From Bradyrhizobium sp. OK095 (GTDB taxonomy: Bacteria; Pseudomonadota; Alphaproteobacteria; Rhizobiales; Xanthobacteraceae), in the NCBI RefSeq assembly GCF_900109945.1, contig NZ_FOBX01000002.1, positions 1 through 64,000 of the forward strand: DNA of 64,000 nucleotides. The letters run 5' to 3'. Positions 8,574-17,148 of this stretch are shown here, in pieces. The stretch's first letter is position 1; each line of letters begins with the position of its first letter. The notes beneath the pieces were generated by a model. That model had not been told where the DNA came from. It did not search any database and saw only the letters and a program-made list of their open reading frames with translations. The position numbers and the translations under genes were made by a program.

Positions 8574-9671
8574 TCAGTCGATCTGTCCTGTTTCACGTCC
8601 GGCCGGCAGCATCGCCGGCCGCTCGACGCGGTTCTCGATCTTGACGCGACGCCCTTCGTCGGCAGAGATCTGGAACGCCTCCATCACCTCCAGCACATGG
8701 AAAGCGAGCGCGCCGCTGGCACGATGCGGCCGGTTGTTAAGGATCGCGGCGGCCATGTCGGCGACACCGATGGAACGGAACTCGCCTTCGACATGACCGT
8801 GCGTCAACGGCACCGTCTCCCATTCGCCGCCGGTCTTCGCGACTTGCACCTCGCCACCGAAGCGGTTCGGGTCCGGCACCAGTATGCTGCCCTTGTCACC
8901 ATAGATCTCGATCGGCGCATGCCTGTGCTTCGGCACATCGAAGCTCATCGCGATCGAGACGACCGCCCCGCGCTCGAATTCGAGCGTGCCCGCGACATGG
9001 GTCGAAACCTCGACCGGGATCAAGGTGCCGTTCATCGGCTGGCTGGTGACGAGCCGCTCGGATCTCGGGCGTGCGGTCGAGCCCATCACGCTCGCGACCG
9101 GGCCGAGCAGCTGCACGAGATCGGTGATGTAATATGGGCCCATGTCGAGCATCGGCCCGCCGCCGCGCAGATAGTAGAATCCCGGCGCCGGATGCCAGCG
9201 CTCGTGGCCAGGGCAGCCGAAGAAAGCGCTGCCCGCGACCGGCGTGCCGATCGCGCCGTCGTCGATCAGCTTGCGTGCGGTCTGGTGCCCACCGCCGAGG
9301 AACGTGTCAGGCGCGCAGCCAACGCGCAGGCCCTTCTGCGCGGCAAGCTCCATCACCTTGCGGGCTTCCGTGACGTTAATACCGAGCGGCTTCTCAGAAT
9401 GGACATGTTTGCCGGCATTCAACACCGCGAGACTGACGTCGGTGTGGGCGAGCGGCACCGTGAGATTGATGACGATCTCGACGTCGTCACGCTTGAGCAG
9501 CTGGTCGACCCGCATCGCCGGCAGACCGAAGGCGGCCCCCTGGCGCTCGGCAGCGTCGCTGCGCATGTCGGCGAGCGCCTTGATCTCCATGACCGGGAAG
9601 CGCTGGGCCGCCTTCAGATAGGCGGTGCTGATATTGCCGCAGCCGATGATTCCGACGCCGACTTTTCTCAT
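8574..9671 (-). CDS. Gfo/Idh/MocA family oxidoreductase (ThuB-like by context)
   Basis: An NAD(P)-dependent oxidoreductase of 365 residues. The Rossmann loop GIIGCGNIST is at about residues 8-17 and the catalytic motif SEKPLG near residue 94. The C-terminal domain contains GGGPMLDMGPYY, in which the usual DxGxH is replaced by DMGPY, a variant I recall in this subfamily. It lies between the MalG-like permease (22 bp) and the ThuA gene (10 bp). That neighbourhood mirrors thuEFG-thuAB, so it may oxidise an imported disaccharide or glycoside to a 3-keto sugar. The specific substrate is inference. Confidence 0.86.
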   Translation of the reverse strand: MRKVGVGIIGCGNISTAYLKAAQRFPVMEIKALADMRSDAAERQGAAFGLPAMRVDQLLKRDDVEIVINLTVPLAHTDVSLAVLNAGKHVHSEKPLGINVTEARKVMELAAQKGLRVGCAPDTFLGGGHQTARKLIDDGAIGTPVAGSAFFGCPGHERWHPAPGFYYLRGGGPMLDMGPYYITDLVQLLGPVASVMGSTARPRSERLVTSQPMNGTLIPVEVSTHVAGTLEFERGAVVSIAMSFDVPKHRHAPIEIYGDKGSILVPDPNRFGGEVQVAKTGGEWETVPLTHGHVEGEFRSIGVADMAAAILNNRPHRASGALAFHVLEVMEAFQISADEGRRVKIENRVERPAMLPAGRETGQID

Positions 9672-9693
9672 TTTGATCTCCGTGAAATCTTGT

Positions 9694-10542
9694 TCATCCC
9701 TTGACCGCGCCTGCGGTGAGGCCGGCGACGATGTGCTTCTGGGCCAGTAGGAACAGAATAATCGTCGGCAGGATGGTGAGCGTGATGAAGGCCAGGATCA
9801 GGTGCCATTCGGACGAATATTCGCCTTGATAGATCATGATGCCGAGCGGCCAGGGATAGAGTGCATCGGTGTTGAGCATCACCAGCGGCAACAGATAGGC
9901 ATTCCAGCTGTTGACGAAGGTGATGGTCCCGACGGTCGCGAGGATCGGTCGGGACAACGGCAGCGTCACGTAGCGGAAGAACTTGATGTAGCTGCAGCCA
10001 TCGACCAGCGCCGCCTCGAGCAGTTCATGGGGAATGTCCTTGAAGAAGCGCCGCAGCAGCAGCACGCTCATGGCGAGGCTGAAGGCCACCTGCGGCAGCG
10101 CGACGCCGAAATAGGTATCGAGCAGTCCGAGATCGCGCACCTTGATGAACAACGGCAGCACGGCGGTCGCTGCCGGAAACAGCAGGCCGAGCGTCAGGTA
10201 GCTCAGCAGCATCGAGCTGCCGTAGAACTTGACGTGGGCGAAGGTGAACGCCGCCATCGAGGCTGTGATCAAGGTCAGTATCACCGTGAGCGTCGAGATG
10301 ATCAGCGAGTTGCGCAGGAGCTGCCAGTAACGCCCGGAGAACAGGATGTCAGCGTAATTCTGCCACTCCCATTGACGCGGCAGGCCGAACGGATTGACGC
10401 GCAGTTCGCCGAGCGATTTGAAGCCGCCGAGCAGGGTCGCGAGCAACGGCACCAGCACGAAGACGGCAACGACGGCGAGGAACGCCGTCTTGAACAGCGC
10501 GGCGGAATCGAGCGGCGTGCGGGTGATCTCGGCGTTACTCAT
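9694..10542 (-). CDS. carbohydrate ABC transporter permease (MalG type)
   Basis: An inner-membrane permease of 282 residues in the BPD_transp_1 family, about six membrane segments. The EAA loop that contacts the ATPase reads EAALVDGCSYIKFFRYVTLP (about residue 192). The start at 10542 (MSNAEI) is preferred over 10575, which would overlap its neighbour by 41 bp. With 10542 the overlap is 8 bp. It works with the MalF-type partner and binding protein immediately upstream. No MalK-type ATPase is encoded nearby, so the ATPase must come from elsewhere. Confidence 0.89.
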   Translation of the reverse strand: MSNAEITRTPLDSAALFKTAFLAVVAVFVLVPLLATLLGGFKSLGELRVNPFGLPRQWEWQNYADILFSGRYWQLLRNSLIISTLTVILTLITASMAAFTFAHVKFYGSSMLLSYLTLGLLFPAATAVLPLFIKVRDLGLLDTYFGVALPQVAFSLAMSVLLLRRFFKDIPHELLEAALVDGCSYIKFFRYVTLPLSRPILATVGTITFVNSWNAYLLPLVMLNTDALYPWPLGIMIYQGEYSSEWHLILAFITLTILPTIILFLLAQKHIVAGLTAGAVKG

Positions 10543-11497
10543 CGCGCATGAACCATCGCTTGTAGGTGAACGCAAAGGTCACGCAGATCACGAACAGGAT
10601 GACGCCGATGGCGCTGCCATAGCCGACCCGCATGCGCGAAATGCCGTTGTTGTAGAGGAAGCTCACCATCGTGTTGGAGGAATCCGCAGGCCCCCCGCGC
10701 GTCAGCGGCATGACGAGGTCGAACAGCTGAAGCGAGCCGACGATGGCGAAGAACACGGAGAGCCGAATCGTCGGATAGAGCAAGGGGATGACGACATGCC
10801 GCAGGGCTTGCGAGCGCGTTGCGCCGTCGATCCGCGCCGCCTCGATCAGGCTCTTGTCGAGGCTCTGGAGCGCCGCGATGAACAGCATCATGTGGAAGCC
10901 AAAGTACTTCCAGACGATCACGATCAGCACCGCCAGCATCGCCGTGTCAGTCGAGGCCAGCAGATGCGGCGGCTCGGCGCCGAAGGTGCGCCAGATCGAG
11001 GCGACGAGGCCGTAGTCGCCGTCATAGACGAAAGAGAAGATCAGCCCGGTCGCGATCTCGGCCAGGATGTAGGGCATGAAGAACAGCATGCGCAGCGCCA
11101 CCGCCCCGCGAAATCGTTCGGCGAGCATCAAGGCCAGCGTCAGCGCAAGCGGCAGCTGGACCGCGAGCGAGACCGCGATGATCAGCCCGTTGTTGCGCAG
11201 CGCGAGCCAGAATGCGCGCGTTTCCAGCACGAAACGGTAGTTGTCGAAGCCGATCCAGTTGGTCGGCTTGCCAAAGCCGTTCCAGTTGAAGCCGGAATAC
11301 CAGGCAGCCTCGCCGATCGGCAGCACCACGAACAACGTGAACAGGAGCAGTGCCGGCGGCAGGAACAGGATCAGGACGGTGAAGCGGCCGTCCCAGCTCG
11401 GGCCACGGATCGCAGCTTGCGGGACCGTCTCGCCGGCAACGCCCATCGCCGACACGATCGCGATCCGCCGCGCCACCGTCAATTGCCCTGCTTCCAC
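10535..11497 (-). CDS. carbohydrate ABC transporter permease (MalF type)
   Basis: An inner-membrane permease of 320 residues, the partner of the MalG-type protein. The first strong membrane segment is at about residues 40-62 (FTVLILFLPPALLLFTLF). The EAA loop reads EAARIDGATRSQALRHVVIP, the form that docks an ABC ATPase. The ATG at 11497 overlaps the binding-protein gene by 19 bp. A GTG at 11476, 2 bp after that gene's stop, is an alternative start and would shorten the protein by 7 residues. Sequence and order match ThuF/UgpA-like permeases. Confidence 0.89.
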   Translation of the reverse strand: MEAGQLTVARRIAIVSAMGVAGETVPQAAIRGPSWDGRFTVLILFLPPALLLFTLFVVLPIGEAAWYSGFNWNGFGKPTNWIGFDNYRFVLETRAFWLALRNNGLIIAVSLAVQLPLALTLALMLAERFRGAVALRMLFFMPYILAEIATGLIFSFVYDGDYGLVASIWRTFGAEPPHLLASTDTAMLAVLIVIVWKYFGFHMMLFIAALQSLDKSLIEAARIDGATRSQALRHVVIPLLYPTIRLSVFFAIVGSLQLFDLVMPLTRGGPADSSNTMVSFLYNNGISRMRVGYGSAIGVILFVICVTFAFTYKRWFMRDE

Positions 11498-12738
11498 GCC
11501 GCCTGGATCGCTTTCGCAGCGTCCTGCGGGCTCATGCTGCCGCCGGCGATCTCCGCAGTGACGTCGTTGACGACGCGGCCGACCGAGGGGCCGAGGCTCT
11601 GGTCATAGAAGTTCTGGTGGTAATTCGACTTCGCGAGATTGGCGGCGATCAACTTCATGAAGGAATTGTTGAGGCCGGCGTCCGCGCCCTGGACCACGGG
11701 GATAATGTAGTTGCCCGCCGCAAGCCGCGTCTGCACGTCCTTCGAGACGAAGTATTTCAGGAAATCGACGGCTTCCTTCGGCGAGCCTTTGGTGATCAGC
11801 CAGCCGGTGATGCCGCCGAGTGTGTCCGTCGGCGCGCCCTTGCCGCCTGATACGACCGGAAAATCGAACCAGCAGATCTTGTCTTCGCTCAATCCAACCT
11901 TGTCGGCGGCGAGCGCGCGCTGCAAATGATAGACGGTGCTGATCGCGAGCGTCATCGCCGCCTTGCCGTCGCCGAAATAGCCAACGGCCTGGGGGTTCTT
12001 GAAGCCGAGAAAGCCGTTCTGGAACGGCTGGAGATCGACGAGCTGCTTGAACAGCTCCCCGGATTTCTGAAAGGTTTCGCCGGCGAAGCCGTCATTCTCG
12101 CCACGCAGCGCCGCATCGAACGCCGCCTTGCCGCCGACACGCACCGCAAGATGGGTCCAGTAGAAGTGCAGCGGCCATTTGTCGGCGCCACCGACGACGA
12201 TCGGCGTAACACCGGCCGCCTTCAGCGACTTCACCCCGGCGAGGAGATCGTCCCAGCTCTTGATCCCGGCAGGATCAACCTTCGCCTTGGCCATCAGCTC
12301 CTTGTTGCAGAGGAAGCCAACCTGCGACAGCGCAGTGGGCAGGCCATAGATGCGGCCATTGCTGGTGAACGCGGCAAGCGCCGCCGGCGTGAGGCTGTCG
12401 CTATAGCCCTTCACCTGATCGGTGATGTCGTCGAGGACGCCAGCTTCGATCTGCGTCTTCAGGACGCCGCCGGCCCAGCTGTAGATGATGTTCGGACGAT
12501 CCCTGGATTGCAGGATGGTCGGCAGCTTGGCCTTGTAGGCCTCGTTCTCGAGGAACTGCATCTCGACCTTGACGCCCGGATGCAACGCCTCATAGCTGCG
12601 CGCGACCTCCTCCCAGATCTTCACCTGGGCCGGATTGGCCTCGATGTGGAGCCATTTCACCGTCGTGTCGGCAGCAGCGACGTTGGTGCCAAGCAGGCAT
12701 GCAGCAGCGGCGAGTCTCAGCTTCCCGAGCAGTCTCAT
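11479..12738 (-). CDS. extracellular solute-binding protein (carbohydrate, family 1)
   Basis: A periplasmic binding protein of 419 residues for the MalFG-type importer. A Sec signal peptide spans about residues 1-22, ending AAA before DTTVKW. The mature region opens VKWLHIEANPAQVKIWEEVA and continues with the SBP_bac_1 pattern seen in maltose, trehalose and glycerol-phosphate binders. The ATG at 12738 is preferred over the GTG at 12741 because a GGGAGG lies 5-6 bases ahead of it. It is the first gene of the minus-strand array, so its 5' region should hold the main promoter. The neighbours (ThuA, Gfo/Idh) suggest a disaccharide or glycoside ligand. Confidence 0.88.
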   Translation of the reverse strand: MRLLGKLRLAAAACLLGTNVAAADTTVKWLHIEANPAQVKIWEEVARSYEALHPGVKVEMQFLENEAYKAKLPTILQSRDRPNIIYSWAGGVLKTQIEAGVLDDITDQVKGYSDSLTPAALAAFTSNGRIYGLPTALSQVGFLCNKELMAKAKVDPAGIKSWDDLLAGVKSLKAAGVTPIVVGGADKWPLHFYWTHLAVRVGGKAAFDAALRGENDGFAGETFQKSGELFKQLVDLQPFQNGFLGFKNPQAVGYFGDGKAAMTLAISTVYHLQRALAADKVGLSEDKICWFDFPVVSGGKGAPTDTLGGITGWLITKGSPKEAVDFLKYFVSKDVQTRLAAGNYIIPVVQGADAGLNNSFMKLIAANLAKSNYHQNFYDQSLGPSVGRVVNDVTAEIAGGSMSPQDAAKAIQAAWKQGN

Positions 12739-12791
12739 CACATCCTCCCAACCGGCTCTTATTCTTTGGCTGCAATCCTGCCCTCGATTTT

Positions 12792-12828
12792 TGAGGTGCG
12801 CAACTAAAATTCTGATCTGTGCACCTCA
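12792..12828. promoter_or_regulatory. spaced inverted repeat, candidate operator in a divergent promoter
   Basis: TGAGGTGCGCA at 12792-12802 and TGTGCACCTCA at 12818-12828 are inverted copies matching at 10 of 11 positions, separated by an AT-richer 15-base spacer. The element lies between the binding-protein start (12738, minus) and the SDR start (12903, plus). This is where a regulator controlling both directions would bind. The wide spacing is unlike a classic compact LacI operator, so the binding protein is uncertain. Confidence 0.55.
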
Positions 12829-12902
12829 TGGGAGGAGTCGCTAAGGTCTGGAAGAGAGTTGGGTGGCCCGTCGCGTCGCCCGCAACAGACTGAGAGGTGC
12901 CC

Positions 12903-13661
12903 ATGGCTGCCATCTATTCCGACCTCGCCGGCAAGGTCGTGCTCGTCACCGGAGGTGCAGCGGGAATTGGCGCTGCGATCGTGCGGCGCTTCGCGGAGCA
13001 GAAATCCAAGGTCGTGTTCTTCGATATCAAGGTCGACGAAGGCCAACGCCTGGCGCGTGAGCTGTCCGATCATGGACTCGCTGTGCATTTCCAGCACGTC
13101 GACCTGACCGACATCCCCGCGCTGCGCGTCGGCGTAGTCGAGGCACGCAAGGCGCACGGCGCGATCAACATCCTGATCAACAACGCCGCGCATGACGAAC
13201 GGCACAAGACCGAGGATATGACGCCGGAATATTGGGACGATCGCATCGCGGTGAACCTGAAGCACCAGTTCTTTGCGTCGCAGGCCGTGCTGCCGGACAT
13301 GAAGGCCGCGAATGCCGGCGCCATCATCAATTTCGGTTCGGTGTCGTGGATCGCCGGACAAGGCGGCATGGCCGCCTACACCGCCAGCAAATCAGGCGTG
13401 ATCGGGCTGACGCGCTCTCTGGCGCGCGATTACGGCCCCTACAATATCCGCGTGAACGCGATCGCGCCGGGCTGGATCATGACCGAGCGGCAACTCGAGA
13501 AATGGATGACCCCGGCGGGCGAAATCGAACTGCAGCAGCGACAGTGCCTGAAGCGCAGGCTGGTGCCGGACGAGGTCGCGAAGTTCACCGTCTTCCTCGC
13601 CTCCGACGAGGCCTCCGCCTGCACCGCTCAGCACTACATTGTCGATGGCGGCTGGGTCTGA
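12903..13661 (+). CDS. SDR family oxidoreductase
   Basis: A short-chain dehydrogenase/reductase of 252 residues. It shows the NAD(P)-binding TGGAAGIG motif near residue 17, NNAA near residue 90, the active-site Ser in FGSVSW, and YTASK near residue 157. It ends with VDGGWV, a normal SDR C-terminus. The ATG at 12903 is preferred over the GTG at 12897 because GAGAGG sits at the right distance. It is transcribed away from the eleven-gene sugar array and shares its promoter region, so it probably acts in the same pathway, for example on a keto-sugar or polyol intermediate. Confidence 0.88.
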   Translation: MAAIYSDLAGKVVLVTGGAAGIGAAIVRRFAEQKSKVVFFDIKVDEGQRLARELSDHGLAVHFQHVDLTDIPALRVGVVEARKAHGAINILINNAAHDERHKTEDMTPEYWDDRIAVNLKHQFFASQAVLPDMKAANAGAIINFGSVSWIAGQGGMAAYTASKSGVIGLTRSLARDYGPYNIRVNAIAPGWIMTERQLEKWMTPAGEIELQQRQCLKRRLVPDEVAKFTVFLASDEASACTAQHYIVDGGWV

Positions 13662-13805
13662 GATCTAATGCCTCAGACGCCACATATGGTCACCCGACCA
13701 TCGCAGCGCCGCGATGTGCCAGAGCAATGCGATCCGGCGCGCTGAGCACTCGCTCGACAACGCCCTCCGTCGCCGCGCGCCGACCTCCTCCTGGAGCTGA
13801 CTCGT

Positions 13806-14483
13806 TCAGTCATATTGAGCGGTGTGCGAGCTGCCTCGCTTCACCGCACTTTCCGCCAACGCCGTTCCTGTCGCGGACGTGGCTCCGCCTGCTTTCGGGA
13901 ATGTCAGCGTCTCGATCTGCTCACCGCGCACCATCGTCACCTCGCGGCGATTCACAGAGCCGAGCCTCCACCCCTGATAATCGTCGTCGAGCTTCAGACG
14001 CAGCGTAGCCTTGCTTGTCTCGTCGACAAAAATTCCGACACTCTGATCGCTGCCGACGACCGTCCCGACCAACACGAGCCGCAGCTCGACCGGCGGCGGG
14101 CTCGGCTGCATTGGCGGCGCATGCAACGCAGGCACTGAAAGCACTGGTGGCGGGGGCCGTCGCGAGGCCGAGAAGATCGGCCGCTCGTTCGTGTCCGGCA
14201 GTGCCGCAAGCGGGACTGCCCAGAGCGGATTGCCGCGGATCGCCTCCCGATTGACGGGAGACCGCGATGGCGCCGCGGGATCCGCCGGTGCCAATTTCGC
14301 CGGAGACTCCCCAAATGGACGGCTGGGCGCCGGCTCGGTGAAACCTGTGACTGGGACGTCGACGTCCGAGAAATCCGCCGGGAGCGCCGAGGCAGAAACG
14401 CCGAGCAGAAGCGCCGGCACGAACGCGAACCGCGCCAGTATTTGCCGCCTCGCCTTGTGCTGCCCTCTCATGTCCCTCTTCAT
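13806..14483 (-). CDS. secreted GspC/GspN-like protein (type II secretion HR-domain type)
   Basis: A protein of about 225 residues with an N-terminal signal or anchor (LARFAFVPALLLGVSASALPA). A proline-rich middle contains NPLWAVPLAALPDTNERPIFS, then RRPPPPV. The C-terminal part reads LRLVLVGTVVGSDQSVGIF and GWRLGSVNRREVTMV, resembling the homology region of type II secretion GspC/PulC. Such proteins are annotated as GspN or GspC in Bradyrhizobium relatives, from memory. No other secretion genes are nearby, so it is an orphan here. The frame is open further upstream. The ATG at 14483 is chosen as the start nearest the signal sequence, with 14471 a good alternative after GAGGG. Confidence 0.6.
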   Translation of the reverse strand: MKRDMRGQHKARRQILARFAFVPALLLGVSASALPADFSDVDVPVTGFTEPAPSRPFGESPAKLAPADPAAPSRSPVNREAIRGNPLWAVPLAALPDTNERPIFSASRRPPPPVLSVPALHAPPMQPSPPPVELRLVLVGTVVGSDQSVGIFVDETSKATLRLKLDDDYQGWRLGSVNRREVTMVRGEQIETLTFPKAGGATSATGTALAESAVKRGSSHTAQYD

Positions 14484-14782
14484 CGGTCGGTTCACAGCAA
14501 CGCGCGGAGGACTCTCGGTCGGGAAAAGCCCGCAGCCTGCGTTCGCGGCAAGCGGGGCTCGGCGAGCACAGGGCCAAGGGGAGCAAGGCTTATCGGCTGC
14601 CGATGTGACATCTGTGCGAAGTGGCAGCCACCTCCTCGATGTTTCCACGACGTATTGCGATTCCAGTACTCCGCAGCCTCCTGATTGCCCTCGAGCGTCA
14701 GTATGATATTGTTGCTGGATCGTCATACTCGCCCGCTATAGGGTGGTTTTGCTGAAACTGGTTGTCGGGCGGAGACGTAGCG
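14484..14782. promoter_or_regulatory. divergent intergenic region between the GspN-like and TonB-receptor genes
   Basis: About 300 bp between two divergent starts, so both promoters should lie here. I see no convincing -35/-10 pair, no Fur-box-like palindrome and no cobalamin riboswitch pattern. The only translational signal noted is GGAG about 8 bases before the GTG at 14783. Open reading frames crossing this stretch look like shadows. Confidence 0.4.
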
Positions 14783-16978
14783 GTGCGTGGGGCGTTGTTG
14801 AGGGTGTTGTCCACCGCCGCATCGTCCGCCCTGTGCGCGCTTCCTGCAGTGGCTCACGAGCTCAGCGCGGTCGCGTCCGGCGAGCTTCCGCCGATCGCCG
14901 TTACAGCGCCGGAACATCGGCATCCCAAGCAGCACTCACACAAACGACCGCCGAAAAGCGGGAATTCGCGCAACCGGACTGCCGCTCGCACGGACAACCC
15001 GACCCAGAGTAGCAGTGCGACCGGTGCGGCGCCCGTTGGCACGCCCGCCTTTCAGCCCACCGCCGCCAGTGCAGTACGCATCAGCGGCACGGACGTGAAC
15101 GCGGTCCCGTTCTCGCGGCCCGGCGAGGCGCTCGAAGTGGTGCCGGGCCTGATCGTCACGCAGCACTCCGGCGAGGGTAAGGCCAACCAGTACTTTCTGC
15201 GCGGCTTCAATCTCGATCACGGCACCGATCTGGCGATCAGCGTCGACGGGATGCCTGTCAACATGCCGACCCATGGGCATGGGCAAGGCTACGCGGACAT
15301 CAATTTCCTGATCCCCGAGCTGATCCGGTCCGTCGATGTGCGCAAGGGACCGTATTTCGCCGACCAGGGTGACTTCGCATCCGCCGGTGCCGTGGCGATC
15401 GACTACGTCAACAAGCTGCCGCACAACATCGCGGAGATGACCTTCGGCAGTTTCGGCTATCGCCGCGCATTGGCGGCGGGATCGACCCGCATTGGCGATG
15501 GCACGCTGCTGGCGGCGGTCGAGGCGGCCAAATATGACGGACCGTGGCAAGTGCCGGACGACGTCCGCAAGCTGAACGGCGTCCTGCGCTACAGCCAGGG
15601 CACCGCGACCGACGGCCTGACGCTGACGGCGATGGCCTACTCCAACGGCTGGAATTCGACCGACCAGGTCGCCCAGCGCGTGATCGACCAGGGCCTGATC
15701 AATCGCCTCGGCACGCTCGATCCAACCGATGGCGGCACCTCCAGCCGATTCAGCCTGTCGAGCAACTGGGCGCAGTCGAGCGACTACGGACAGACCAATG
15801 TCAGCGCCTATGTCGTGCGCTCCGACCTGCGGCTGTTCAACAATTTCACCTATTTTCTCGACAACCCCGTCAATGGCGACCAGTTCAGCCAGCTCGACGC
15901 TCGCACGCTCGGCGGCGTCGATGCGCGACATACGTTCGATTGGCGTTTCGCCGCTCTCGAAATGCAAACCCGCGTCGGCCTACAGACCCGCTACGACGAT
16001 ATCCATGTCGGCTTGATCAAGACCGAGCAGCGCTCGTGGCTCTCGACCGTGCGCGACGACCGCGTGCAGGAGGGCAATGTCGGCCTCTGGACCGACACGA
16101 CCACGCGCTGGACCGACTGGCTGCGCACCACCGTCGGCATCCGCGAGGATTTTTTCGCCGGACACGTCTTCAGCGATACGCCGGAGAATTCAGGCAATGC
16201 TCAAGCGTCGATGGCGAGCCCGAAGGCCGGCCTCGTGCTCGGCCCCTGGTACAAGACCGAGTTCTACGGCAATGCCGGCTACGGTCTGCACAGCAACGAC
16301 GTCCGCGGCGCCACGATCACCGTCGATCCCAACGACAAGGTGACCCCGCTTGATCGCGTGCCGCTGCTCGTGCGTTCGCGCGGCGCCGAACTCGGCATTC
16401 GCACCAAAGTGATCGAGGGTCTCACCAGCTCGCTCGCAGTATTCGTGCTCGACTTCGACTCGGAGCTGTTGTTCGTCGGGGACGCCGGCACCACAGAGCC
16501 GAGCCGGCCCAGCCGCCGCGTCGGCGTCGAGTGGACGAACCAGTACAAGCCATTGCCGTGGATGACGATCGATCTCGACGTCGCCCAGACCCGTGCGCGC
16601 TTCACCGATTTCGACCCCGTCGGAGCCCACATTCCCGGCGCACCGGCGTGGGTGGCCAGCAGCGCCATCACGTTGGGCGGCGATACCGGCTGGTTCGGCA
16701 GTCTGAAGGCGCGCTATTTCGGTCCGCGTCCTCTGATTGAGGACGATAGCATCCGTTCGCGGTCATCGCTGATCTTCAATGCGCGCGCCGGGTACAAATT
16801 CGACAATGGCCTCAGGGTGCAGCTCGACGTGCTCAATCTCTTCAACGCACAGACCAACCAGATCGAGTATTATTATCTGTCGCGACTGCCGGGAGAGCCC
16901 ATCGACGGCGTTGCTGATCGCCACGTCCATCCGGCCGAGCCGCTCGCGGTGCGGCTGACCGTGGCGGCACGATTCTGA
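14783..16978 (+). CDS. TonB-dependent receptor
   Basis: An outer-membrane receptor of about 731 residues. A signal peptide ends near AVAHELSA. It is followed by a His/Lys-rich linker (EHRHPKQHSHKRPP), a TonB-box-like PPIAVTA, a plug domain (VPGLIVTQHSGEGKANQYFLRG onward, then GDFASAGAVAIDYV), and a barrel that ends in the aromatic residue Phe, as outer-membrane barrels do. A TTG at 14762 is in frame, but the GTG at 14783 has the better ribosome-binding site. The histidine-rich linker and the downstream HupE-type genes hint at a metal or metal-chelate substrate. That is inference. The fused MFS/spermidine-synthase gene follows after 170 bp on the same strand. Confidence 0.88.
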   Translation: MRGALLRVLSTAASSALCALPAVAHELSAVASGELPPIAVTAPEHRHPKQHSHKRPPKSGNSRNRTAARTDNPTQSSSATGAAPVGTPAFQPTAASAVRISGTDVNAVPFSRPGEALEVVPGLIVTQHSGEGKANQYFLRGFNLDHGTDLAISVDGMPVNMPTHGHGQGYADINFLIPELIRSVDVRKGPYFADQGDFASAGAVAIDYVNKLPHNIAEMTFGSFGYRRALAAGSTRIGDGTLLAAVEAAKYDGPWQVPDDVRKLNGVLRYSQGTATDGLTLTAMAYSNGWNSTDQVAQRVIDQGLINRLGTLDPTDGGTSSRFSLSSNWAQSSDYGQTNVSAYVVRSDLRLFNNFTYFLDNPVNGDQFSQLDARTLGGVDARHTFDWRFAALEMQTRVGLQTRYDDIHVGLIKTEQRSWLSTVRDDRVQEGNVGLWTDTTTRWTDWLRTTVGIREDFFAGHVFSDTPENSGNAQASMASPKAGLVLGPWYKTEFYGNAGYGLHSNDVRGATITVDPNDKVTPLDRVPLLVRSRGAELGIRTKVIEGLTSSLAVFVLDFDSELLFVGDAGTTEPSRPSRRVGVEWTNQYKPLPWMTIDLDVAQTRARFTDFDPVGAHIPGAPAWVASSAITLGGDTGWFGSLKARYFGPRPLIEDDSIRSRSSLIFNARAGYKFDNGLRVQLDVLNLFNAQTNQIEYYYLSRLPGEPIDGVADRHVHPAEPLAVRLTVAARF

Positions 16979-17148
16979 TTACGGCGGCGCCGGCCGTCAA
17001 TCAGGCGCGCCGATTGGCATAATGGCAACGGGCGCTGACTGGCCGTCACAAATCCTGAAAAAATCTGACATAGAGCGGATGCTCTGATCGGCCAAGAAAT
17101 GCCAGCTTGCCCCACGCGGCTGGTCGTGTCGAAACAGGAGTGAGGCTA

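Noticed and set aside
14484..14782. Cobalamin or nickel/cobalt riboswitch before the TonB receptor
   Set aside because: The expected conserved boxes are absent, and no multi-stem structure is apparent by eye.
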